Shown piece by piece: positions 1 through 5,164 of a stretch of 7,130 nucleotides of DNA. The DNA lies in contig DYPB01000097.1 of NCBI GenBank assembly GCA_020720185.1, positions 1 through 7,130 of the forward strand, written 5' to 3'. The DNA is from Flavobacterium psychrophilum. GTDB taxonomy: Bacteria > Bacteroidota > Bacteroidia > Flavobacteriales > Flavobacteriaceae. Under the pieces are notes generated by a model, which worked only from the letters and a program-made list of their open reading frames with translations, did not search any database and was not told the DNA's origin. Both the position numbers and the translations under genes were made by a program. The first letter of the stretch is position 1. Every line of letters begins with the position of its first letter.

Positions 1-58
1 CACAATGTTTCAACCTACCACAAAAGCCCGCAATTATCGCATATTGTATGTTATACGC
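1..58 (-). repeat. Partial attC-like palindrome, 3' end of unit A
   Basis: Directly downstream of the phosphatase stop, the minus strand reads GCGTATAAC followed by ATACAATATGCGATAATTGC and GGGCTTTTGTGG, and then runs off the window. The AAC-ended box (plus 50-58) has the position of an attC R'' box, and the next stretch has the position of an L'' arm. That arm resembles the opposite (L') arm of the palindrome at 4384-4533: both contain ATATGCG, a few bases, then TTGCGGGCTTT. The other half lies outside the window, so pairing cannot be tested. Confidence 0.5.
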
Positions 59-65
59 TTTTTTT

Positions 66-1553
66 TTATATTTTAAATCCTAATACTGTTACGTCATCTG
101 TTTGATAATTAACACCTTTCCATTTTTCAAAGTTATCAATTATTTTTTGTTTTTGATTTTCCATACTGAGTTCTGAATTTTCTAAAATTAATGTACTGAA
201 TTTGTTTTTTTGATATTTTTTTAAATTAATATCACTCAATTGGTCATGAATACCGTCAGAGAACATATAAACCATATCGTTCTTTTCCATTTGTATTTCA
301 TTTTGCACAAATTCAACTTCAACGGGATAAAATCCAATCGGGCAACGTGTTGGTTTGTGTTCAATTAAGTCTCCGTTTCTGACAATCCAAAGTGGTAAAT
401 TTGCACCCGAATATTGCAATACTAAGGTGTCTAAATTTAAGGCACACAAAGCAATGTCCATACCGTTTTTGCTGTCCGACCCAAATGTTTTAAAAGTTTG
501 TTTAAAGCGTTCTCTTACTATTTCTAAAATATTGTTTGTAAAATATGTTTCTTTTCGTGTTATGGTATCGTGTATGTATGTAATACCCAGCATTGTTATA
601 AACGCACCCGAAACGCCGTGTCCTGTGCAATCGGCAACGGCAATAATTAAATAATTTTCAATTTTGTTTACATAATAAAAATCGCCGCTTACTATGTCTT
701 TTGGTTTGTAAATTAAGAAATACTCTGACAGATAGGCATTTATTAAATCATCGCTTGTCAGCAATGATTTTTGTATTAACGATGCGTAATTTATCCCTGC
801 TAATATTTCTTTGTTTGCACTTTTTAATTTTGAGTTAGTTATACTCAAATTATTATTCATTTTTTCGAGTTCCTTTTTTCTATATTCTAAATCTTCCAAA
901 ATGGTTTGTAATTCTTCGTTGTTTTGACGCAATTCTTCTTCTGCGGTTTGCAGTTCTTCAAATTGTTCTTTTATTTTACGCTCGTTTTCTTCTATTTCTA
1001 TGTTTTTTTGGTCAATTTCGATGCTTTGTGCAAATAATTTTTGATTGAGAACATTTTGTTGCTCTGCTTTTTTTTCAAGTTCGGATTGTTTTATCTTGTT
1101 GTCAATCAAACTTTCAATAAGCGATTTGAATAATTCTACATAAATTGTAACGGTATTATCTTGTAAATCTGAAATATGCAAAATAAAAGCGGCTTCTGTA
1201 ACATTATTTATTTTTATCGGAATGCACAAAAACGAATTACTCAGATTATTGACACAATTGCCCAAGCCATCGCACTTATTTATTTCGTTTCCGTTAATAA
1301 GATTGTTGCAAAAACATTGACCGTTGTTTGAAAAATGTTTTTTCGGTAAAAATTCCGACTGAAAATTTTTTATTGATAAAATATCATTTTCACGTTTCAA
1401 AAATACCGATTTGTTTGGGACTAAAAAATCAGAAAGTGCCGAAGTTAATTCGTCAAATGCAAGTTGCAAGAGTTCTTCAATTTTGTAATCCCGTTTTGTA
1501 ACCGCAAGAATATTTTTCAATGATTGTTGTCGAATAATTTTCCTTTCTTCCAT
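66..1553 (-). CDS. SpoIIE-type PP2C serine phosphatase with GAF-like sensor region and coiled coil
   Basis: A predicted cytoplasmic signalling phosphatase of 495 aa, with no signal peptide or membrane segment visible. Residues about 20-150 look like a divergent GAF domain containing clustered cysteines (C80, C82, C94, C100, C110). Residues about 155-250 are a Glu/Lys/Gln-rich coiled coil of the signalling-helix type. Residues about 255-495 form the SpoIIE/RsbU phosphatase domain, with KPKDIVSGDFYY (283-294), the metal-binding block ADCTGHGVSG (307-316), FSDGIHDQ (431-438) and the C-terminal QTDDVTVLGF (484-493). The expected aspartates D291, D308, D433 and D487 are present, so the enzyme should be active. 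Family members dephosphorylate phosphoserine on STAS-type anti-anti-sigma proteins. No such partner is encoded here, so the substrate is unknown. It follows the bacteriohemerythrin gene by 29 bp, probably in one operon, which suggests an oxygen, NO or redox input. The start is the first ATG, preceded by an A-run typical of Bacteroidota. Confidence 0.9.
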   Translation of the reverse strand: MEERKIIRQQSLKNILAVTKRDYKIEELLQLAFDELTSALSDFLVPNKSVFLKRENDILSIKNFQSEFLPKKHFSNNGQCFCNNLINGNEINKCDGLGNCVNNLSNSFLCIPIKINNVTEAAFILHISDLQDNTVTIYVELFKSLIESLIDNKIKQSELEKKAEQQNVLNQKLFAQSIEIDQKNIEIEENERKIKEQFEELQTAEEELRQNNEELQTILEDLEYRKKELEKMNNNLSITNSKLKSANKEILAGINYASLIQKSLLTSDDLINAYLSEYFLIYKPKDIVSGDFYYVNKIENYLIIAVADCTGHGVSGAFITMLGITYIHDTITRKETYFTNNILEIVRERFKQTFKTFGSDSKNGMDIALCALNLDTLVLQYSGANLPLWIVRNGDLIEHKPTRCPIGFYPVEVEFVQNEIQMEKNDMVYMFSDGIHDQLSDINLKKYQKNKFSTLILENSELSMENQKQKIIDNFEKWKGVNYQTDDVTVLGFKI

Positions 1554-1582
1554 TTTTTAAATGTTAAAACTATTCATAAGTG

Positions 1583-2002
1583 TTAAAGTGTTTCAATGTC
1601 TTGTTTGCGAAATTCGTTTCCGAATTTTTGGTCTGAACCTTGAATGTGGTTTACAAGCCAATCACGTAAAAAGTTTAACACTTCATAAGTAATTGTTACA
1701 CTGCCATTTTGGTAATCACTGAAAAATTTTGATACTTGGTCTACAAATGTTTTGTGTTGATAAATATGCGTTTCTTTGTCTGAATAATTATATTTATCAA
1801 AATATTTTTCTTCTGTTTTAAAATGGTAATCGGTATATTGTATCATTTCGGATAAAATATTTTCAATCACTTTATTTGCTGCACCTTGCTTAAAAGAAGC
1901 GTGCAAATCGTTAATCATTTCAACGAGTTTTTTGTGTTGGTTATCAATTTCATCGTAACCTACGGAATATTTATCCGCCCAAATTATTAATTTTTTTTCC
2001 AT
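1583..2002 (-). CDS. Bacteriohemerythrin (single-domain non-haem di-iron O2-binding protein)
   Basis: A 139-aa single-domain hemerythrin, close to the usual bacterial length of about 130-150 aa. All seven expected di-iron ligands can be placed: H23 (in DNQH), H60 and E64 (in YHFKTEEKYF), H79 and H83 (in HIYQH), H119 (in VNHI) and D124 (in GSDQKF). The N-terminal IIWADKYSVGYDEID, around a conserved Trp, is typical of the family. Such proteins bind O2 reversibly at a carboxylate-bridged di-iron site and act in oxygen storage, delivery or sensing, and some respond to NO. There is no signal peptide, so it is predicted to be cytoplasmic. It is the first gene of unit A, with its ATG about 20 bp after the unit boundary, and the GAF/PP2C phosphatase follows 29 bp downstream. 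A sensory role through the phosphatase is an inference from this pairing. The family assignment is very secure. Confidence 0.95.
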   Translation of the reverse strand: MEKKLIIWADKYSVGYDEIDNQHKKLVEMINDLHASFKQGAANKVIENILSEMIQYTDYHFKTEEKYFDKYNYSDKETHIYQHKTFVDQVSKFFSDYQNGSVTITYEVLNFLRDWLVNHIQGSDQKFGNEFRKQDIETL

Positions 2003-2021
2003 TATTCAAATTTTTTTTATT

Positions 2022-2155
2022 GGCTATAACGGTCGAGGCTATATACAGTAAGGGATTGCGTGCTACTTTCCTGTCCACCGACACCGAAGTTTGAGCGGGG
2101 TAGAATGCTTGAATTACCACTGAAACCCTTATTGTATATAGCCTTTGTTAGAGCC
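2022..2155 (-). repeat. attC-like imperfect palindrome between units B and A
   Basis: On the minus strand the element opens with GGCTCTAAC (plus 2147-2155) and closes with GTTATAGCC (plus 2022-2030); these arms pair at 8 of 9 positions. Inside them, after a 3-nt spacer on one side and a 6-nt spacer on the other, is an 18-bp stem between plus 2126-2143 and 2037-2054, complementary at 17 of 18 positions (ATATAC core). The central 71 nt hold a further partial stem (2058-2066 with 2100-2108, 7 of 9). Short outer arms, an asymmetric unpaired spacer, an inner stem and a long variable loop, all 3' of a gene, match the layout of an integron attC site. The length of about 130 nt is within the long attC range. 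The arms end in AAC and GTT as attC requires, but the rest of the box departs from the GTTRRRY consensus. Confidence 0.65.
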
Positions 2156-2170
2156 ATGTGCATTGTTTTC

Positions 2171-3874
2171 TTAGAAGTTTTCAAGTATGAATTTCACAAT
2201 TTTGTCCTTACGCAGACTGATTTTTTCCTTATTCCAAATTTCCGATTCCGAAGTCATATTTTGAATTTCTCTTTGCTGTCCAAGATGATTATATGAACTT
2301 CTTTTCTCGCTAAATGGTTTATTTCCAACTGAACAATTGTGTGATTTTGAAAGAAGTAAATAATTTCCTAAACAGTCAATATATTGGTTTCTAAATTCTT
2401 CATCATATTCACAATAGCCTGCTGCAATTGGTTCTCCATTTGTCGGTGTCTGTGGTGCAATATGTTCTAATTCTGGGCTTTCAATGCTGTCAAAACTAGT
2501 CAGGGAATATCCATTTTTACCTTGATTTTCAAGGTGATTCTCATATTTCCAAAGCAAGAATTTTGCTGTTGAATGATGCATTCCGCCTTGAATTGCTTTT
2601 TCTAACTCGTTTTTATTCCAATACGCCCACCACCAAGAATCATTTGGTATATTTTTCATCCATTCAATTCTGTCAACTATCGGTTTAATGTTAGATTGCT
2701 CTGATGTGAATTTTTGATATACATCATTAATTCTTGATGTTAATTCTGCTCTTGTCCCAATAAGTCTGTGGCGTAAAACCATTGCTTCCATTGATGAACA
2801 AATTTTGCAAATTTCTTTTGTTTGCAGTCCGAAAGAATAAGCCTTAATAACAAATGGGATTGCTGTTGCAAAACCACCTAATGTTATTAATGAATGTATT
2901 TCAATATTTTCTCTTTCGTCTTTGCCGAAAAATGTAGTCAAATGCTCAAAACTAACTGCAAGCGAGTTTGTAAATGATTTGATAAATGGAATGGGATTGC
3001 TTTCTGATAATAGTTTATTGATTTTATCGATTGCATTTGATTCCCAAAGTGAATTGAAATGAACACGTAAAGTGTAAACTAAAACATCATCTTCGTCTAT
3101 CTTGTATTCAATTGACGAAATTGATTTATAAATTTTTTCAAAGCGGTTTTTTATTTCTTCAATCAAACTGTCTTTTTCTTCACCACCATAAAGATGAACG
3201 TTAAACATGAATTGTGCTTTTATGATTTCCAAATTTGATGGTTTTTTCCCACGGTTGTTTTGGAAAATAAACATTTGAATTGCTTCGGATTCATTTTTAA
3301 CTGGATGTGTCGAACATGATGCTTCATTTACAGTTTTCAGCATTTTCGTCAAATAAACTTCTTCTTTGTCTTTTAATGCTTTTGTGAAAAAGTCGAACGC
3401 ATTAACTATTCGTCTCGCTGATTCGGTTTCTAAACCATTTTTATTTTTCTTGGATTGCTCAATAACATAATCTTTAAATAATTGGTTATCATAATCAACG
3501 GTTGAAAAAATATAATTTGATTTACGCTTAATCATATTTTCAAAAAGCACTTCTTCATTTTCTGTTAAAGTCCGAATTGATTTTAATTTGGAAAATAAAG
3601 CCGAAAGAAAAACAACAATCGTTGTTAATCTCTGCTGACCGTCAATAACTCCAAAATTGCTTTCTGATTTTTCTTCAAACAGAAAATGACCAAAATAATA
3701 AGGTGTTGTGGCTGAACTTTTATTATAATCTTCTAAATCCGTCAAAAAAACATTCACATGTTTTGGCGTTTTGCTTTTGTCAAATTCTGTATCCCAAGAA
3801 TAAGCTCTTTGATAAGTCGGAACAAATATTTTGTTCCCTGCCAACATTTTATTTACCGTTGTTGATGCTTCCAT
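2171..3874 (-). CDS. DUF262-DUF1524 protein, GmrSD/SspE-like type IV restriction-class endonuclease
   Basis: A 567-aa cytoplasmic protein with the two domains of the GmrSD/SspE/BrxU group. The N-terminal DUF262 (ParB/sulfiredoxin-like NTPase) domain shows VPTYQRAYSWD (18-28), the nucleotide-site motif DGQQRLTT (78-85) and NNRGKKPSNLEIIKAQ (206-221). The C-terminal DUF1524 domain (about 460-560) is a His-Me finger (HNH-like) nuclease with LEHIAPQ (469-475; H471 the candidate general base), LGNYLLLSKSHN (502-513) and GNKPFSEK (517-524). In characterised relatives the first domain couples NTP hydrolysis to recognition of modified phage DNA (glucosylated, hydroxymethylated or phosphorothioated) and the second cuts DNA. 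The target here cannot be told from sequence. Both motif sets are intact, so a working single-chain enzyme is likely. It follows the GSW-repeat gene by 64 bp, with a hairpin between them. A weak promoter-like TTAATTTG lies 21 bp before the ATG. The start has no clear Shine-Dalgarno. An anti-phage role is inference from family. Confidence 0.88.
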   Translation of the reverse strand: MEASTTVNKMLAGNKIFVPTYQRAYSWDTEFDKSKTPKHVNVFLTDLEDYNKSSATTPYYFGHFLFEEKSESNFGVIDGQQRLTTIVVFLSALFSKLKSIRTLTENEEVLFENMIKRKSNYIFSTVDYDNQLFKDYVIEQSKKNKNGLETESARRIVNAFDFFTKALKDKEEVYLTKMLKTVNEASCSTHPVKNESEAIQMFIFQNNRGKKPSNLEIIKAQFMFNVHLYGGEEKDSLIEEIKNRFEKIYKSISSIEYKIDEDDVLVYTLRVHFNSLWESNAIDKINKLLSESNPIPFIKSFTNSLAVSFEHLTTFFGKDERENIEIHSLITLGGFATAIPFVIKAYSFGLQTKEICKICSSMEAMVLRHRLIGTRAELTSRINDVYQKFTSEQSNIKPIVDRIEWMKNIPNDSWWWAYWNKNELEKAIQGGMHHSTAKFLLWKYENHLENQGKNGYSLTSFDSIESPELEHIAPQTPTNGEPIAAGYCEYDEEFRNQYIDCLGNYLLLSKSHNCSVGNKPFSEKRSSYNHLGQQREIQNMTSESEIWNKEKISLRKDKIVKFILENF

Positions 3875-3909
3875 ATAATTATTGTTTCTTTTTTACAAAT
3901 TAATAATAG

Positions 3910-3935
3910 AACGGGGTGGCGAAGCCACCCCCGTT
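3910..3935 (-). terminator. GC-rich hairpin after the GSW-repeat gene, possible weak intrinsic terminator
   Basis: AACGGGGTGGC (3910-3920) pairs with GCCACCCCCGTT (3924-3935) around a GAA loop, with one bulged C. The hairpin starts 3 bp after the stop codon of the small repeat gene and is by far the most GC-rich spot in the neighbourhood. On the minus strand it is followed by TCTATTATTAATTT, which is T-rich but not a clean U-tract. Termination is therefore probably partial, or the hairpin protects the upstream mRNA. On the plus strand the apex is GCGAAGC, a heptamer known to form an unusually stable DNA mini-hairpin. Confidence 0.6.
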
Positions 3936-3938
3936 TTG

Positions 3939-4247
3939 TTAACCAGCTCTTTCACTCAGTTTTTTGAAAGTTTTATCATAAGTACCTATCCAACTTCCTT
4001 TTTTGAAAATGATAGTAGAACCAGAAGCATTACGAAAGTCTCCAAGTGAAGAAACAGCAGCATCTTTGATTTTTCTGCCTGTTTCGTCATATGTGCTATA
4101 CCAACTTCCTTTAACAAAAACGATAAAATCACTACCGATACCACAAAGGTCACCAACTGATGAGGCTGCAATATCTTTAATTTTCTTTCCACTACCGTCA
4201 AAAACTGTGTACCAGCTTCCTTTTAATTGAACGTCTGAAATTGCCAT
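3939..4247 (-). CDS. Small protein made of GSW/TYD repeats, function unknown
   Basis: A 102-aa cytoplasmic protein built almost entirely of a 37-residue repeat. Copy 1 is K9-V45, copy 2 is K46-K82, and copy 3 (K83-G102) is cut to the first half of the unit. Each copy opens with KGSW followed by Tyr/Phe-Asp (VFD, TYD, TYD), a short turn and a Lys pair; copies 1 and 2 continue with IKD-A-SS-GD and a hydrophobic FIVF/TIIF strand. The alternating pattern suggests an all-beta fold of repeated strands, perhaps similar in style to WG-type repeats, but I cannot assign a named family. I recall similar small repeat proteins as recurrent hypotheticals in Bacteroidota. It is the first gene of unit B, before the DUF262/HNH gene, and may be a partner, regulator or simply a co-travelling gene. 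The reading frame is supported by the regular protein-level repeat. Confidence 0.75.
   Translation of the reverse strand: MAISDVQLKGSWYTVFDGSGKKIKDIAASSVGDLCGIGSDFIVFVKGSWYSTYDETGRKIKDAAVSSLGDFRNASGSTIIFKKGSWIGTYDKTFKKLSERAG
3942..4223 (-). repeat. 111-bp tandem repeat within the GSW-repeat gene
   Basis: The coding repeat has a period of 111 bp (37 codons): copy 1 at 4223-4113, copy 2 at 4112-4002 and a partial copy 3 at 4001-3942. The best-conserved DNA is at the start of each copy, AAAGGAAG(C/T)TGG, encoding KGSW. The interior has diverged by substitution, with no length change between copies 1 and 2, which points to old duplication under protein-level selection. Confidence 0.8.
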
Positions 4248-4383
4248 ATTATTTATTTTTATTTTTTATGCCTACTCTGATTAGTTTTCGGCTTCCCTAT
4301 TTTTAATTTCAAAAATATGTCGAGCCTACGTCAAAATATGTCGTTATTCCAAAAATCTGTCTGCGTGTCTTTTTTTTTGCATT
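4248..4383 (-). promoter_or_regulatory. Leader region of unit B with -7-like box and three ~20-bp spaced direct repeats
   Basis: This noncoding stretch lies between the unit boundary and the ATG of the GSW-repeat gene. On the minus strand TATTTTTG (plus 4310-4317) fits the Bacteroidota -7 consensus TAnnTTTG and would leave an A-rich leader of roughly 55 nt. No well-spaced -33 TTTG was found. The same box sits in the first of three direct repeats on the plus strand: TCAAAAATATGTCG (4309-4322), TCAAAATATGTCG (4331-4343) and the degenerate CCAAAAATCTGTCTG (4349-4363). They are spaced about 20-22 bp, two helical turns. They could be operator sites for a regulator or duplicated promoter elements. 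Confidence 0.4.
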
Positions 4384-4533
4384 GGCTCTAACGGACAAGT
4401 ATATGCGTAGTTGCGGGCTTTCAAGGGACAATCGTCTAAAGTTTGCACAAATGTTATTTACTTGCACAAAGTTTCAAGTTTACACATCTGCCCACAAAAA
4501 AAAGCAATGAACGCTCTACCATATGTTATGCGT
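4384..4533 (-). repeat. attC-like imperfect palindrome between units C and B
   Basis: On the minus strand this 150-nt element opens with ACGCATAAC (plus 4525-4533) and closes with GTTAGAGCC (plus 4384-4392). These two outer boxes barely match each other, but each matches the far end of its own unit perfectly. The inner arms (5' GTAGAGCGTTCATTGC; 3' GCAACTACGCATATAC) pair at about 12 of 16 positions with bulges, weaker than in the element at 2022-2155. The centre contains TTGCACAAA twice on the plus strand, 19 bp apart (4443-4451 and 4462-4470). It begins 13 bp after the ptuB-like stop codon. Layout and position fit an attC site; the fold needs to be computed. Confidence 0.55.
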
Positions 4534-4546
4534 ATTTTATTATTAA

Positions 4547-5164
4547 TCATTGAAATAGAAATTTAATTGTTGTATAAAAAGCATTGTATTTACCAGATTT
4601 AAAAGATAAATAATCATCAACAAATTTTAAGAATTCAGTATCATCAAGCGTTTCGTCTAAAAACGGTTCAATTGCTTTTTTACGCATTTCATTCAACTTA
4701 GGAATAAATAGATTAAGCCTTTTTATAGTTTCAATTGCCGCTAAATCATCTTCATTAAGAGCGTCAATATAACCGTCAAAGGTGAATTTAAATCTTTTAT
4801 CACAATTAATATGTAGTGGGGTAATGAATAATTCGTCATCGAACCATTCTCCTTTTGAATTACCACAGTGTAAAGGTTCGCCTTTTTGTAAATTCTTTTG
4901 GCAAGAACAAATCATATTTGAGAAATCCAACGGGTCAACAGAAGATAAATGTTGTGGTCTCAAATGCTCAATATGATAATCTGTATTAATCAATTCTCGC
5001 TCACAGTAACAACAAATTCCACCTTGCTCATTCATCAATGCATTTAGAACTGCTTTTTTTTCATTTCCCTGCAATTTGTCATAAGAAGGTTTCCAATCTT
5101 CATTTTCCAATTGTTTCCAGTTTGTAAATTCAATTGGCTCTGAGCCTTTTGTGATATATTTCAT
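4547..5164 (-). CDS. ptuB: PtuB-like HNH nuclease of a Septu defence system
   Basis: A 205-aa HNH-family nuclease of the TIGR02646/PtuB type, of usual length. The core runs from about residue 48 to 105: CCYCE (51-55) with zinc-type cysteines, HIEHLRP (64-70) with the HxEH catalytic block, N83, CSC (86-88) and HCGNSKGEW (99-107). A C-terminal helical region follows (about 135-205). The HNH core and cysteines look intact. Its ATG lies inside the stop of the upstream ATPase gene (ATGA overlap), indicating translational coupling and joint function. In studied Septu systems PtuB associates with PtuA and supplies the nucleic-acid-cutting activity in phage defence. The same HNH type also occurs in retron Ec78-like systems, but no reverse transcriptase is present here. 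Family assignment is strong; its target is not predictable. Confidence 0.88.
   Translation of the reverse strand: MKYITKGSEPIEFTNWKQLENEDWKPSYDKLQGNEKKAVLNALMNEQGGICCYCERELINTDYHIEHLRPQHLSSVDPLDFSNMICSCQKNLQKGEPLHCGNSKGEWFDDELFITPLHINCDKRFKFTFDGYIDALNEDDLAAIETIKRLNLFIPKLNEMRKKAIEPFLDETLDDTEFLKFVDDYLSFKSGKYNAFYTTIKFLFQ

Larger units (their letters stand above)
1..2029 (-). mobile_element. Unit A: putative gene cassette (hemerythrin + phosphatase), 3' end cut by the window
   Basis: The unit runs on the minus strand from the TT of GTTATAGCC (plus 2022-2030) to the half-palindrome at the window start. It holds two co-oriented genes 29 bp apart. Its start box (GTTATAGCC) and end box (GCGTATAAC) are complementary over GTTATA and then diverge, a weaker match than in the other two units. 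Only about 20 bp separate the start box from the hemerythrin ATG, with no clear TAnnTTTG promoter there. Expression may depend on read-through or on sequence inside the palindrome. The cassette reading is inference from the boundary pattern. Confidence 0.45.
2030..4391 (-). mobile_element. Unit B: putative gene cassette (GSW-repeat protein + DUF262/HNH protein)
   Basis: Read on the minus strand, this 2.36-kb unit starts within GTTAGAGCCA (plus 4383-4392), and its distal palindrome arm is the exact inverted complement of the same 10 bases (plus 2147-2156). Slightly further in, both ends contain TGCA, so the terminal similarity may reach about 15 bp with a gap. Contents in order: a putative promoter region with three direct repeats, the small repeat protein, a GC-rich hairpin, the DUF262/DUF1524 gene and the attC-like element. 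Identity between the two ends of the unit, and not between facing arms of a junction, is expected of an integron cassette excised and inserted as a circle. No recombinase gene is present, so mobility is inferred. Confidence 0.55.

Noticed and set aside
355..654. Open frame on the plus strand of about 99 codons
   Set aside because: It lies wholly antisense to the conserved phosphatase domain, has no recognisable motif and is best explained as a shadow frame. The same holds for the plus-strand frames at 3703-3903, 4782-4976, 5522-5803, 5544-5756, 6454-6657 and 6881-7069.
2022..2155. Palindromes as MITEs or ordinary transcription terminators
   Set aside because: MITE ends would be constant between copies, but here the terminal bases differ per unit and match the far end of the same unit. 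The elements are too long, lack a U-tract and have asymmetric internal spacers, so a plain terminator is unlikely, although termination as a side effect is possible.
2060..2296. Plus-strand open frame crossing the palindrome and the end of the DUF262 gene
   Set aside because: It spans the attC-like element and the antisense of the conserved C-terminus of a real gene, and its translation resembles no known protein.
3986..4201. Alternative minus-strand frame inside the GSW-repeat gene (and a plus-strand frame at 4003-4230)
   Set aside because: Its internal periodicity simply mirrors the 111-bp repeat. The chosen frame has clear protein-level repeats and a better start context.
4443..4470. TTGCACAAA twice, 19 bp apart, as a possible CRISPR or iteron remnant
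   Set aside because: Only two 9-bp copies lie inside the loop of a palindrome, with no further units and no cas or replication genes.
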